DNA of 64,000 bases from an uncultured Bacteroidaceae bacterium (lineage in GTDB: Bacteria > Bacteroidota > Bacteroidia > Bacteroidales > Bacteroidaceae). The notes under the pieces were generated by a model. It did not search any database, was not told where the DNA came from, and worked only from the letters and a program-made list of their open reading frames with translations. Both the position numbers and the translations under genes were made by a program. Shown here piece after piece: positions 52,033 to 61,534 of the stretch. Where the stretch lies: the NCBI GenBank assembly GCA_905233765.1, contig CAJOCU010000003.1, positions 82,390 through 146,389 of the forward strand. Direction: 5' to 3'. Numbering within the stretch: the stretch's first letter is position 1; each line of letters begins with the position of its first letter.

Positions 52033-53979
52033 TCAGTCGGACAGGCTCTCGACCCGCAGGTTGGTAATCCGGCTACGCAAGTTAGCATCTGTCTGCTGGA
52101 GAGGGAAGCGTAGTGTGCGGATGACGTTGAAGGTCTTGTCTTTGGGGAAGGTGCGCTTGTCGGGTGCGAGTGTCTCGACGAGTTTTCCGTTGATGTAGAG
52201 GCGTGTCTCGCGGTTGTCGCCTTCGATGGCGATACGCTCCTTTATGCCTTGACGAATTGCGTGGCGGAAGCTGAAAAAGTAGCCGTCGCGGATGAAGCCG
52301 ATGCGCCCTGTGACGGGGTCGGCAAGGTAGAACTCCGCGTCGTCGTTGCGGAAGAGAGCCGTTCCGCGTGCCTCTTCCCTTCCTTCGATGTCGAAGCTGA
52401 CACGATAGGGCCAGCCAATGTGCGCGATGGTGCGCGTAGAGGCCGGAGTGACTGTGGCCTGCTCAAACACGACTCCTTTCGGATAGCGGCCCAAGTCGTT
52501 GATGCCCGGTGCTTCGCCGATGGTTGTCGCCAGCTGCAACCATTCGTCGCAAGAGCGCAGCGTGTCGGTCGTCCAGCATTTCTCTGCCATCGCTTGCAGG
52601 GCAGGCATCACGCGGTGATGAATGTCGGCCACAGCAATGCCATTGCCCACGATGTCGTTCCAGACGGCAAACATGCCGCCTTCGATGTGCGGGTCGAACT
52701 CTTTGAAACGCGTCTGGCCAATCTGCGCGGGCGTCCAATCCTTATACAAGTAAGGTATGTTCAGGTAGTCGTAGTAATAGCCGGCGGCTGGCACGATGTA
52801 GAGGAAGCGGTCGGGTATGCTGACGAGCTGGTAGCCGAGGTGCATCATCGAGTCGGGTTCCGCATAACCGTTGTACCAGGCATACATCAGCACATTGTCG
52901 ACCTTCACGGGTGTGGTGCCTCGGGAGTGAGTGAGTGAGCCCCAGAAGGCAGCCTGCTTGCCATAGCTCTCCACGGTATGGATAAGATGGTCTGTGAGAG
53001 CTCGGAAGCCTTCCGTGATGTCCTGCCGCTTATTACTGTACTCGTCCGTTCCGATGTGAACACGAGGTCCTGCGAAGACGGGGTCTGGGCCTTCCAGATA
53101 CTCGGAATAGAGGCTGTCCACGAAGGGGATGATTTCAGGGTTCGTCAGCTCCAGATGGTCCATACCAAACTCCTGGGAGCCGAGGCTGGGACGGTAGTGA
53201 GAGAAGCATAGGCTGTGCGCGGGCACGTCGATTTCAGGAATAATCTCCACGCCCATTGCCGCTGATTCAAGGATGAACTGGCGGAACTCAGCTTTCGTGT
53301 AGCTGCCATCCTCGGCAGTCAAGCCCGGGAAGCGTTCACTCTCGAGGCGGAAGGCGGCATAGGTCTCGTTCCAGTCGTCGTGGAAGAATTGTCGCATACC
53401 GTTGTCGTTGAGGTGTACATTGAGCGTGTTCATCTTGTAATAGGCCATTGTTCGGACGAGCCGGCGCAGGTAGTCAAGGGGTATATACTTGCGTCCGCAA
53501 TCCATCATCAGGCCTCGTAGGGGATAATCAGGACGGTCGACAATGCGTCCGCGGGGGAAAGTCCCACCTTCGGCTCGCATAGGCTGTGTCATCTGAAGCA
53601 GCGTCTGCACGGCGTGCATGGCGCCGCGTTCTGTGGCTTCGATGCGGATGCTTCGGGCGATGTCCACCGTGTAACCTTCGGCGCCAAGTTTCTTCTGAGG
53701 TTTGTAGAGGAAGAGGACGTCTGCCTCTGCCGCTTTCTTACCGGCAACGACAGAGAGCTGCTGGCCAGTCAGTATCCGAAGGTCGCGTGCCAAAGCCTCT
53801 GCCGCCGGACGCAGGCGGTCATCGACATAAAGGATGCGGCTTTGGGAGGTCAGTTGGAGGGTCCCTTCCCCACCTTTCCACTCGTGGATGGCAGGAATGG
53901 TGAACGGGCGGGGGTTCACGGTTGCCGAGGCCGTTCCGAGGGCAACGGCGAGCAGGCAGGAAAGAAATAAACGTCTCAT
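52033..53979 (-). CDS. Beta-N-acetylhexosaminidase (GH20) with C-terminal laminin-G-like domain
   Basis: Exo-hydrolase that releases terminal GlcNAc or GalNAc. Of 648 residues, 1-20 are a signal peptide ([19 protein letters not shown]). Residues about 25-140 are the GH20 N-terminal domain. The TIM barrel follows with [20 protein letters not shown] and the catalytic pair in [10 protein letters not shown] near residue 310. From about 500 a jelly-roll like that of laminin-G/concanavalin domains is seen ([31 protein letters not shown]). It is 2 bases downstream of the GH89 gene, so the two enzymes are made together, probably for host or mucin glycans. Confidence 0.92.
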   Translation of the reverse strand: MRRLFLSCLLAVALGTASATVNPRPFTIPAIHEWKGGEGTLQLTSQSRILYVDDRLRPAAEALARDLRILTGQQLSVVAGKKAAEADVLFLYKPQKKLGAEGYTVDIARSIRIEATERGAMHAVQTLLQMTQPMRAEGGTFPRGRIVDRPDYPLRGLMMDCGRKYIPLDYLRRLVRTMAYYKMNTLNVHLNDNGMRQFFHDDWNETYAAFRLESERFPGLTAEDGSYTKAEFRQFILESAAMGVEIIPEIDVPAHSLCFSHYRPSLGSQEFGMDHLELTNPEIIPFVDSLYSEYLEGPDPVFAGPRVHIGTDEYSNKRQDITEGFRALTDHLIHTVESYGKQAAFWGSLTHSRGTTPVKVDNVLMYAWYNGYAEPDSMMHLGYQLVSIPDRFLYIVPAAGYYYDYLNIPYLYKDWTPAQIGQTRFKEFDPHIEGGMFAVWNDIVGNGIAVADIHHRVMPALQAMAEKCWTTDTLRSCDEWLQLATTIGEAPGINDLGRYPKGVVFEQATVTPASTRTIAHIGWPYRVSFDIEGREEARGTALFRNDDAEFYLADPVTGRIGFIRDGYFFSFRHAIRQGIKERIAIEGDNRETRLYINGKLVETLAPDKRTFPKDKTFNVIRTLRFPLQQTDANLRSRITNLRVESLSD

Positions 53980-53981
53980 GG

Positions 53982-56207
53982 CTATGGTGTTAAGTATTTA
54001 TCGTAAAGTTCCTTGACGATGGCGATTTCGTCTCCTTCTGCTGTGGCGGGGAAGGTGCCGTAGGCGCAGGATACGCCTGTGACGAACGGCCATTCGTAGT
54101 CGTTGAACCAGCTCTGTGCGACACAGCCGTTCTGGAAGAAGGCTTTCCAGCGGGGATAGTAATAAGAAGAAAGGAGACCATTCCACTCGCGGTTGGCATA
54201 GTCGTGAAGTTGACCGTTCTCGCATTGCAGGCGGTCGCCCCAAGTGGTGAGGAGCATACGGGCGTTCTTCTCGTAAAGGTCGCTTTCGGCATTGGTCGTA
54301 CCGAGCGCACGGGCAGCAGCCGTCCAGCGTCCAAAGCGAAGTTCCGGGCGTGTTCCAAGCAGGCGGTCTTGGTCGAGAATCAAACCGAGGAAGCGTTCTA
54401 TTCTTCCTTCTTCCCTGTTCTCTTTTATCTCATCCAGCAGTTCCTTTCCGTAGTCGGCCAACGCCTGTCGGGCCAAGTCAACGAGGTCGTAGCGATAATT
54501 GGCGCTGTGCTTCAGTTTCTTGCTGACGGACAGCATCTCGCGAAGCGCTGTGCGTAGGTCGGCGAAGTCCCAGTACCAGGTGGAGTTTGCCCAGGTGCTG
54601 ACGGTTCCTGCCGTGAGCGAGGGTCGCATGAGGAAGACACTCTCCGTGGTGCCTTGCTGGTTATTGTTGGGACACTGGTAGATGCCTGCGCCGAGACGTG
54701 TCCACGCGGAGAGCATGGTGGCATAGGCTTTGTCGGCTGACCTTAGTCCGTAGCGCATCCAGACATAGTCGGCGAGCCAAGTCTCACAGGTGTAGTCGGT
54801 CGTTGTCCAAGGGAGGTTGTAGAGCAGGTCGTAGAGCATGGCATTGTTCTCGATGCCCTCGGGCAGTGCCCCGATGCCGACGAGCTTGTTGGCACCCTTG
54901 TTATTGCGTGCCTCGTAAAAACAGTTGATGAGGCGGTCCATGCGTCCGAAGAGACCTACATTGCCGCCGAAGTTCGACACCTGCCCCCACACCCAGTCGT
55001 GGTTTTCGCCACTGTTGGTCGTGTGATGTCCGCTGCATTGCGTGTCGGCAAACTGGTCGCCGTGGAGGTCGAGGATGATGAGTCGGCCACGCGGGATGGT
55101 GTGTGTGACGATGGTCGTCGGGTTACCTTGCCAGTGCTGTGCCACCCATACGGCGTCTGCGTCGTAGTTCGTCAGCGCTTCCCACATGGCAGCGACAGAG
55201 GATTGGGCATTGGTGACGCCACTCGGCACACCGCCTTCATGGAAGGGGTCGATGGCATAGAAATGGGTAGTGCAGACATCGCCGAAGAGACGGTCGAAGG
55301 CGGCATAGTAGTTAGCAGCAAACTCCTTGAGGCGTTCGGTGTTATTGACGAAATAAGGACGCACAAAAGAGCACCAGTTTCCACCGTTCACGACATCCGA
55401 TTCCGTCCAGTCGCTTGAACTCCTTAAACTCCTTAAACCCTTTGAACTCTCCAAACAGAAGTCCTTGGGAATCATACCGACATAGCCAGGGATGACAGGG
55501 CTCATACCGAAATCCTTCATGCGCTGGAAGATCTTACGGGCCAGCGCCTGCTGTTGCTTATACCAGTTATCGGGTTGCGGGCCGCCCCAAGCTGTGAGGT
55601 TGTTCATGAAGAACCAGCCGTAGTAGGTACTGCCGCAGACGAAGGTGTTGACTTCATCGAGCGTGTAGCCGTAGGTGTTCATCAGCACCTCCTTCCACAC
55701 ACATTCCATACCCGTGATGGCCAACGGCATATTGATGCCGTGAAGCACCATCCAGTCGAGCTCCTGTTGCCAACGTTCCCAGTTCCAGAAGGACATGGAA
55801 TAGCTATAGGTGCAGAAGTTGAGGTAGTAGCGCCAATCGACACTGGCGATGTGCGTCTCTGCCTTGCAGGCCGGCAGCGTTGCCGGCAGCGTTGCCGTGG
55901 GAGAGTTCCATGAAATATCGATGCCCGCATAATGCTGGAGATACCAGTTGATGCCCGTGGCAATAGCGATGTAGTCGGAACCAGAGACCTGAATCTTGCG
56001 GCCATCGCAGGACAACGTGAACTGCTGCTTATCTGCCTCTTGTAGCGCCCACTCAAACTTATCTGCATCGCCGTTATTGGGGAGCACACGACCGATCAGA
56101 CTGCTGATGGGATCAGCGGAAATGGTTGAAATGAAGAGTGAAGAATGAAGAATGAAGAATAAAAATATCCTGCGCCAAGTTGCAGCTAACTGGCGCGTCA
56201 ATTGCAT
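53982..56207 (-). CDS. Alpha-N-acetylglucosaminidase (GH89, NAGLU-type)
   Basis: Removes alpha-linked GlcNAc, as found on gastric mucin and heparan sulfate. The 741 residues show the NAGLU layout: a small N-terminal domain, a TIM barrel with the YYLNFCTYSYSMSFWNWERW segment, AIDPFHEGG and GIGALPEGIENN (the glutamates match the catalytic acids of the family), and a helical C-terminal domain. The signal peptide (residues about 1-36, core IFLFFILHSSLFIST) is encoded by a TTCATTCTTCACTCTTCATT-type intergenic repeat. Residues near 255-270 (LESSKGLRSLRSSSDW) come from a CTTAAACTCCTTAAACC repeat. TLPATLPA at about residue 107 comes from a tandem 12-mer. ATG 56207 is preferred to a GTG at 56231. Confidence 0.93.
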   Translation of the reverse strand: MQLTRQLAATWRRIFLFFILHSSLFISTISADPISSLIGRVLPNNGDADKFEWALQEADKQQFTLSCDGRKIQVSGSDYIAIATGINWYLQHYAGIDISWNSPTATLPATLPACKAETHIASVDWRYYLNFCTYSYSMSFWNWERWQQELDWMVLHGINMPLAITGMECVWKEVLMNTYGYTLDEVNTFVCGSTYYGWFFMNNLTAWGGPQPDNWYKQQQALARKIFQRMKDFGMSPVIPGYVGMIPKDFCLESSKGLRSLRSSSDWTESDVVNGGNWCSFVRPYFVNNTERLKEFAANYYAAFDRLFGDVCTTHFYAIDPFHEGGVPSGVTNAQSSVAAMWEALTNYDADAVWVAQHWQGNPTTIVTHTIPRGRLIILDLHGDQFADTQCSGHHTTNSGENHDWVWGQVSNFGGNVGLFGRMDRLINCFYEARNNKGANKLVGIGALPEGIENNAMLYDLLYNLPWTTTDYTCETWLADYVWMRYGLRSADKAYATMLSAWTRLGAGIYQCPNNNQQGTTESVFLMRPSLTAGTVSTWANSTWYWDFADLRTALREMLSVSKKLKHSANYRYDLVDLARQALADYGKELLDEIKENREEGRIERFLGLILDQDRLLGTRPELRFGRWTAAARALGTTNAESDLYEKNARMLLTTWGDRLQCENGQLHDYANREWNGLLSSYYYPRWKAFFQNGCVAQSWFNDYEWPFVTGVSCAYGTFPATAEGDEIAIVKELYDKYLTP
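55414..55456 (-). repeat. AAACTCC-type AT-rich repeat inside the GH89 gene
   Basis: CTTGAACTCCTTAAACTCC, TTAAACCCTTTGAACTC: the same word pattern as the AAACTTTAAACTC spacers near dnaX and slyD, here in frame (ESSKGLRSLRSSSDW). Confidence 0.6.
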
Positions 56208-56244
56208 TCTATAGTAACTCTTATTTTTCACTCTTCATTCTTCT

Positions 56245-56283
56245 TCTCCCCGCCCCAACAGGGGAGGGGTCGGGGGAGGTGCC
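56245..56283. repeat. GC-rich palindromic element between gpsA and GH89 genes
   Basis: CTCCCCGCCCCAACAGGGG, AGGGGTCGGGGGAGG, an intergenic copy that ends just before the gpsA stop codon. With the AT-rich repeat at 56219-56247 it fills the gap. Confidence 0.8.
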
Positions 56284-56284
56284 T

Positions 56285-57280
56285 CTACCTAAAGCTATCC
56301 GTCAGCAACTTGATTTCTATCGTGGGCGCGATACGTTCATAAAGAATGTTATAGACGGCATCGAGGATAGGCATATTGACATGGAGGTGCCGGTTGATCT
56401 CCTTCATGCACTTCGCACCGAAGTAGCCCTCGGCAATCATCTCCATCTCTATCTGAGCACTCTTGACGCTATAGCCCTGCCCTATCATCTGGCCGAAGAC
56501 ACGGTTGCGGGAGAACTGGCTGTAGCCCGTCACGATGAGGTCGCCCATATAGCAGCTCTCGAAGATGCTGCGCTGGATGGGATGCACGGTGGCCAGGAAA
56601 CGGTTCATCTCCTGCAGGGCATTAGACATGAGGACAGCCTGGAAATTGTCGCCATATTTAAGGCCCTTACAGATGCCGGCTGCAATGGCATAGACATTCT
56701 TCAGCACCGAAGCATATTCGATGCCGATGACATCGCGACTGGTTTTCGTCTTCACATAGTTCGATGCCATCATATCTGCAAAAGCCTGGGCTTTCTCCTC
56801 GTCGGAGCAGCCCATCGTCAGATACGTCAAGCGCCCCAAGGCCACTTCCTCGGCATGCGAGGGACCAGCGATGACCGCCAAGTTCTCATCGGGGACATTA
56901 TAGACCTGATGGAAGAACTCCGACACACAAAGGTTCTCGTCGGGGACGATACCCTTGATGGCTGTGACATTGAACTTATCCCGCAGGCGAACCTTCAGTT
57001 TCTTCAGGTGCCCTTTCAGGTATGGCGAAGGCGTTACCCAAACCAGCGTGTCGCAATGCTCGACCACATCGTTGATGTCGCTGGAGAAATGAATACGGCT
57101 GACATCGAAGTGGACACTGGTGAGATAGGCGGGGTTATGGCTCAGACGAATGAAATCGTCGATACGGTCCTGTCGGCGCAGATACCACCAGATGCTGTCG
57201 TTCTTCTCCAACATCATCTTGGCGATGGCCGTGGCCCATGAGCCGCCACCCATGATGGCGATGGTTCCTATGCCGTCCAT
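56285..57280 (-). CDS. gpsA: NAD(P)-dependent glycerol-3-phosphate dehydrogenase
   Basis: Makes sn-glycerol 3-phosphate for phospholipid synthesis from dihydroxyacetone phosphate. The 331 residues have the Rossmann [13 protein letters not shown] near residue 11, [32 protein letters not shown] and [16 protein letters not shown] with the catalytic Lys. The start overlaps the 3' end of lysS by 13 bases. The stop is 2 bases from a GC-rich element. Confidence 0.95.
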   Translation of the reverse strand: MDGIGTIAIMGGGSWATAIAKMMLEKNDSIWWYLRRQDRIDDFIRLSHNPAYLTSVHFDVSRIHFSSDINDVVEHCDTLVWVTPSPYLKGHLKKLKVRLRDKFNVTAIKGIVPDENLCVSEFFHQVYNVPDENLAVIAGPSHAEEVALGRLTYLTMGCSDEEKAQAFADMMASNYVKTKTSRDVIGIEYASVLKNVYAIAAGICKGLKYGDNFQAVLMSNALQEMNRFLATVHPIQRSIFESCYMGDLIVTGYSQFSRNRVFGQMIGQGYSVKSAQIEMEMIAEGYFGAKCMKEINRHLHVNMPILDAVYNILYERIAPTIEIKLLTDSFR

Positions 57281-59070
57281 GTGGCTATCAGATCTTGCGA
57301 GGGCTTTTCGACCTCTAGCTTGTATTTCTTAAGGATTTCGATAATCTGTTGCTGAATCTTAGCAGCCTTCTCGCCCTTCAGCGTGGCCACAAGATTGTAG
57401 CCGGCCTTGCGCAAGACGGGGATGATCTCCTGAGGCACACCCAAAGCGAGGAAGGCCTCGTCCTTGTCGCGCGGCGCCTTCACCTCGGGCTTCATCTGCG
57501 GGAAGAGCATGACTTCGCCGATGGCAAACTTACCTGTGAGCAGCATCACCAGACGGTCGATGCCGATGCCGATGCCGAAGGTTGGAGGCATACCGTACTG
57601 CAGGGCACGCAGGAAGTCCTGATCGATGATCATGGCCTCGTCGTCGCCCTTGGCGGCCAGACGCATCTGCTCCTTGAAGCGATCCTCCTGGTCGATGGGG
57701 TCGTTGAGCTCGGAGTAGGCATTGGCCAGTTCCTTGCCGTTGACCATTAGTTCGAAGCGCTCGGTGAGACCGGGCTTGCTGCGGTGCATCTTCGTCAGCG
57801 GCGACATCTCCACGGGGTAGTCGGTGATGAACGTGGGCTGGATGAAGGTGCCCTCGCACGTCTCGCCGAAAATCTCATCGATGAGCTTGCCCTTGCCCAT
57901 CGTCTCATCGACTTCTATATTCAGTTTCTTGGCCACGGCGCGGATCTCATCCTCGCTCATGGGATAGAGGTCGTAGCCGGTCTTCTCCTTGATGGCATCA
58001 AGGATAGGCAGACGGCGGAAGGGGGCCTTGAAGGAGATGACCTTGCCGTCGATCTCCACCTCAGGTTTGCCGTTGACAGCGGTGCAGATTTGCTCCAGCA
58101 TCTGCTCCGTGAAGCCCATGCCCCAGTTCAGGTCCTTGTAGCTCACGTAGAGCTCCATGCAGGTGAACTCGGGGTTGTGGGTCTTGTCCATGCCCTCGTT
58201 GCGGAAGTTCTTGCCCATCTCATAGACACCCTCGAAGCCACCCACGATGAGGCGCTTCAGGTAGAGCTCCGTAGCGATACGCATATACATATCCTGATTC
58301 AGGGCGTTGAAATGGGTCATAAACGGACGTGCCGTAGCACCGCCGGGGATGTTCTGCAGGATAGGGGTATCGACCTCCGTGTAGCCGGCCTCATCCAGGA
58401 TGCGGCGCATCGTGCGGATGATGGTGGCACGCTTCAGGAAGGTCTCCTTCACCCCAGCGTTCACAACGAGATCCACATAACGCTGACGATAGCGCAGCTC
58501 GGGGTCGTCGAAGGAGTCATATACATTGCCCTCGTTGTCCGTCTTCACGATGGGCAGCGGCTTCAGGCTCTTGCTCAGGAAGGTCATCTCCATCACGTGA
58601 ACACTGATCTCACCCGTCTTCGTGCGGAACACATAACCCTTCACGCCAATGAAGTCGCCCAGGTCGAGCAGTTTCTTGAATGCGGCGTAGGTTAAGCCCC
58701 CCTCCCTAACAGGGGAGGGGTCGGGGGAGAGGCCGTCTAATGCATCCCTCGTTACATACACCTGAATCCTTCCCTTGCTATCCTGCAATTCCGCAAAACC
58801 GGCCTTTCCCATGATGCGTTTGCTCATGATGCGGCCGGCGACGCTCACCACGGGGCTGTTCTCGGGCGTTGCCGTCTCACGGACATCATTGCCCTCTTCA
58901 TCCTTACCGATGATGGGCAGGTCAACGAAGCTGCTGATGATGTCTGTGCTCCAAGAGGTGACAGGGTATTCCGCTGCGGGGTAAGGCTCAATGCCCATAT
59001 CGCGCAGCGCCTGCATATTCTGACGGCGAACAATCTCCTGTTCGCTCAACTCAAGTACTTTCAAATCCAT
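57268..59070 (-). CDS. lysS: Lysyl-tRNA synthetase (class II)
   Basis: Charges tRNA-Lys. The 600 residues comprise the N-terminal anticodon-binding OB domain, then the class II core with [20 protein letters not shown] (motif 2) and [15 protein letters not shown] (motif 3), followed by a C-terminal extension of about 70 residues that I believe is common in Bacteroidetes. Residues about 113-125 ([13 protein letters not shown]) are a GC-rich palindromic element within the OB domain, replacing a variable loop. [11 protein letters not shown] at 59070 is the start, 30 bases below the promoter element. Confidence 0.96.
   Translation of the reverse strand: MDLKVLELSEQEIVRRQNMQALRDMGIEPYPAAEYPVTSWSTDIISSFVDLPIIGKDEEGNDVRETATPENSPVVSVAGRIMSKRIMGKAGFAELQDSKGRIQVYVTRDALDGLSPDPSPVREGGLTYAAFKKLLDLGDFIGVKGYVFRTKTGEISVHVMEMTFLSKSLKPLPIVKTDNEGNVYDSFDDPELRYRQRYVDLVVNAGVKETFLKRATIIRTMRRILDEAGYTEVDTPILQNIPGGATARPFMTHFNALNQDMYMRIATELYLKRLIVGGFEGVYEMGKNFRNEGMDKTHNPEFTCMELYVSYKDLNWGMGFTEQMLEQICTAVNGKPEVEIDGKVISFKAPFRRLPILDAIKEKTGYDLYPMSEDEIRAVAKKLNIEVDETMGKGKLIDEIFGETCEGTFIQPTFITDYPVEMSPLTKMHRSKPGLTERFELMVNGKELANAYSELNDPIDQEDRFKEQMRLAAKGDDEAMIIDQDFLRALQYGMPPTFGIGIGIDRLVMLLTGKFAIGEVMLFPQMKPEVKAPRDKDEAFLALGVPQEIIPVLRKAGYNLVATLKGEKAAKIQQQIIEILKKYKLEVEKPSQDLIATWTA
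58696..58732 (-). repeat. GC-rich palindromic element inside lysS
   Basis: GCCCCCCTCCCTAACAGGGG, AGGGGTCGGGGGAGAG, translated as [11 protein letters not shown], nearly the same peptide as mfd copy 3 (SPGPSPVRAGS). Confidence 0.85.
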
Positions 59071-59100
59071 GATACTTCTATAATCTAATGTTATTCCGCT

Positions 59101-59109
59101 GCAAAGATA
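59101..59109 (-). promoter_or_regulatory. lysS promoter -7 element
   Basis: TATCTTTGC on the minus strand, 30 bases above the ATG. It excludes the longer ORF start at 59115. Confidence 0.7.
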
Positions 59110-59184
59110 CAACAAAATTTCGATTCGCAGAGCCTCGGTGCATATATTTTAGCTATCTTTCACATAGAAAGGGAGCACCCGGCC

Positions 59185-60084
59185 TCACCCCTGCCTGAAA
59201 TCCAACGGCGTCATGCCTGTGAGACGGCGGAAATATTTCGAGAAAAAGGAGGGGTTCGCAAAGTGAAATTCCTCGGCAAGTTGCGAGGCAGACTTTTCGG
59301 TGTGCCGTAATTCTATCTTGATACGTGTGACCAGAGCGCGGTCTATCCAATCCTTGGCTGTGGTGCCACTGGTCTGACGCACGACGGTGTTGAGATAGCG
59401 CTCGGTGAGGCACATACGAGTAGCATAATAGCTGATTTGATGTTGCTCGCGACAATGCAGATTGACAAGCTGTATGAAGCGGTCGAAAATGGTTTGCTCG
59501 CGTGAACGAGCCAACGACTGTTGATCGGCCTGGCGTCGGAACAGATGGTCGTAGTATTGCATCAAGGCGCCCACAAGGGATGACACAGTGGGCATATCGA
59601 AGTCGGGCTGGTGTGCAAGCTCCCAAACACATTGGAGGATATCGGATGCCACGTTCAGCTCCGCGCTGCTCACCTGGAGCTGAAAATCGCGCACCTGCCC
59701 GTTGAAGGCCGACGGCCATTGGCCTGAGGCAAAGGGCATAGGGAAAGTGGAGAAGAGGCCGATGCCATAGATTTCCAGATCGCTGCTAAAGCGGAGAGGG
59801 GTGATGATGGTGCCGGGGCCGATATAGACAAGCGCCGGTGCGCTGATGTGATGGTCAACCAGATTGAAGTTGATGTCACCCTCACCGCGGATGACGATGC
59901 CAAAGCGATGATCATTGATGATGAACGGCGGCTCCTGCTGCATGATGAAGCGGAAGGGCTCCGGTGCGCCGTGGAGGATTCCAAAAGCCGGACTGAGATA
60001 AAGATGCTCGCGCAAGTGCTCCAGATGAGGACCCAGGATGTCTCTGATCCCGAACAAATCCATTAGACGGGGTCGTTTGCTCAT
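59185..60084 (-). CDS. AraC-family transcriptional regulator
   Basis: 299 residues: an N-terminal ligand or cupin-like domain (FGIVIRGEGDINFNLVDH, PALVYIGPGTIITPL) and a C-terminal double helix-turn-helix (about 200-299) with YYATRMCLTERYLNTVVRQ and the recognisable end FSKYFRRLTGMTPLDFR. The start MSKRPRLMDLFG (60084) lies below the promoter element. It is divergent from the TolC-HlyD-ABC operon, so it is the obvious candidate regulator of that pump; the inducer is unknown. Confidence 0.92.
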   Translation of the reverse strand: MSKRPRLMDLFGIRDILGPHLEHLREHLYLSPAFGILHGAPEPFRFIMQQEPPFIINDHRFGIVIRGEGDINFNLVDHHISAPALVYIGPGTIITPLRFSSDLEIYGIGLFSTFPMPFASGQWPSAFNGQVRDFQLQVSSAELNVASDILQCVWELAHQPDFDMPTVSSLVGALMQYYDHLFRRQADQQSLARSREQTIFDRFIQLVNLHCREQHQISYYATRMCLTERYLNTVVRQTSGTTAKDWIDRALVTRIKIELRHTEKSASQLAEEFHFANPSFFSKYFRRLTGMTPLDFRQG

Positions 60085-60105
60085 ACTTTTTATTGTTATT
60101 CGAAC

Positions 60106-60114
60106 GCAAAGGTA
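60106..60114 (-). promoter_or_regulatory. AraC gene promoter -7 element
   Basis: TACCTTTGC on the minus strand, 22 bases above ATG 60084. Confidence 0.65.
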
Positions 60115-60211
60115 ATACTTTCTTGGGTAAAAATATCCTTTTCTGAGATGAATCTTACAAAAAGGACATTTTTCTTGCCAATAAGATAACAATCATTCTA
60201 AATACTCGCCA

Positions 60212-60220
60212 TACCTTTGC
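60212..60220 (+). promoter_or_regulatory. Efflux operon promoter -7 element
   Basis: TACCTTTGC, 30 bases above ATG 60250. The 90-base stretch between the two divergent -7 elements is the likely AraC-protein binding region, though I see no clear direct repeat. Confidence 0.7.
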
Positions 60221-60249
60221 AGCAGAAAAAGAAATCATTGAATACAACT

Positions 60250-61530
60250 ATGAAACAAAAACTATTGTTTTTATCACTGCTCGTCTGCGCTCACGCCTTT
60301 ATGGCGGCACAGACAATCGAGGAGTGTCAGCAGGCTGCCGAACGGAACTATCCGCTGATAGCGCAGTACGACCTCATCCAGAAGACTACGGACTTGACGA
60401 TAGCCAATATCCAGAAGGGATGGCTGCCGCAAATTACGGCTTCGGCACAGGCAACCTACCAGAGCGACGTGACTGCCTGGCCTGATGCCATGAAGAACAT
60501 GATGCAACAGATGGGGCTGAACATGCAGGGCTTGAAGAAAGACCAGTATCGCATTGGCATCGATGTACAGCAGACGGTGTTCGACGGCTTTGCCATCAAG
60601 ACGCAGAAGGCCGTAGCTCGCGAGCAGGGAAAGGTGCAAGCAGCACAGAATGAGGTGAATATATATAATGCTCGCCAGCGCGTGAACGAGATGTACTTCT
60701 CTCTCCTACTGCTCGACAAGCAGATTCAGCTCAACCGCAACCTGCAGCAACAGCTGAGCGGCAACGAACAGAAGCTGGCTTCAATGGTGAAGAACGGCAC
60801 TGCGGCAGAGAGCGACCTGCAGAACGTGAAGGCCGAGCGACTGAACGTGGAACAAAAGCTTGTCAGTTTGGCATCACAGCAGCGGATGCTCCAGATTATG
60901 CTTTCTACGTTCTGCGGCATGGAGGTGAAGGAGGTGCAGAAGCCATCCCTGTCGGCTGCAGCGTCGCAACATGCAGGTAACTTGCGCCCTGAGCTGAAGG
61001 CTTTGGATGCGCAATTGGGACTGATTAACGCACAGGAGAAGGCACTCAATGCAGCGCTGCTGCCCAAGCTGGGTGTTTTTGCTCAAGGCTTCTACGGCTA
61101 CCCGGGCTACAATATGTTTGAGGACATGATGAGCCATCGCTGGAGCCTCAACGGGATGATAGGAGCACGGCTGACGTGGAACATCGGGAGCCTCTACACC
61201 CGCAAGAATGACAAGGCAAAACTACGCGTGCAACGCGAAATGACGGAGACGAACCGCAACGTGTTCCTCTTCAACAACAACCTGGAACAGATTCAGCAGA
61301 ACGAGGACATCAGCCGCTACCGCCAGTTGATGGCGAACGACGAGGAGATTGTAGCGCTGCGCTCTGAGGTACGGAAGGCTGCCGAGTCAAAACTCTCACA
61401 CGGCATCATTGATGTCAACGACCTCGTGCGCGAAATCAATGCCGAGAACGCCGCACGCGTGCAGCAGTCGATACACGAGATTGAAATGCTGAAGGAAATC
61501 TACGATAACAAGTTCACGACAAACAATTAA
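60250..61530 (+). CDS. TolC-type outer-membrane efflux protein
   Basis: Outer-membrane channel of a tripartite exporter. The 426 residues begin with a signal peptide (MKQKLLFLSLLVCAHAFMAAQ). Two long helical-hairpin repeats follow, separated by LGVFAQGFYGYPGYNMFED and GARLTWNIGSLYTRKND, as in the outer-membrane efflux protein family. Start 60250 follows the promoter; the upstream TTG alternative is not needed. HlyD starts 5 bases downstream. Confidence 0.93.
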   Translation: MKQKLLFLSLLVCAHAFMAAQTIEECQQAAERNYPLIAQYDLIQKTTDLTIANIQKGWLPQITASAQATYQSDVTAWPDAMKNMMQQMGLNMQGLKKDQYRIGIDVQQTVFDGFAIKTQKAVAREQGKVQAAQNEVNIYNARQRVNEMYFSLLLLDKQIQLNRNLQQQLSGNEQKLASMVKNGTAAESDLQNVKAERLNVEQKLVSLASQQRMLQIMLSTFCGMEVKEVQKPSLSAAASQHAGNLRPELKALDAQLGLINAQEKALNAALLPKLGVFAQGFYGYPGYNMFEDMMSHRWSLNGMIGARLTWNIGSLYTRKNDKAKLRVQREMTETNRNVFLFNNNLEQIQQNEDISRYRQLMANDEEIVALRSEVRKAAESKLSHGIIDVNDLVREINAENAARVQQSIHEIEMLKEIYDNKFTTNN

Positions 61531-61534
61531 GGTT

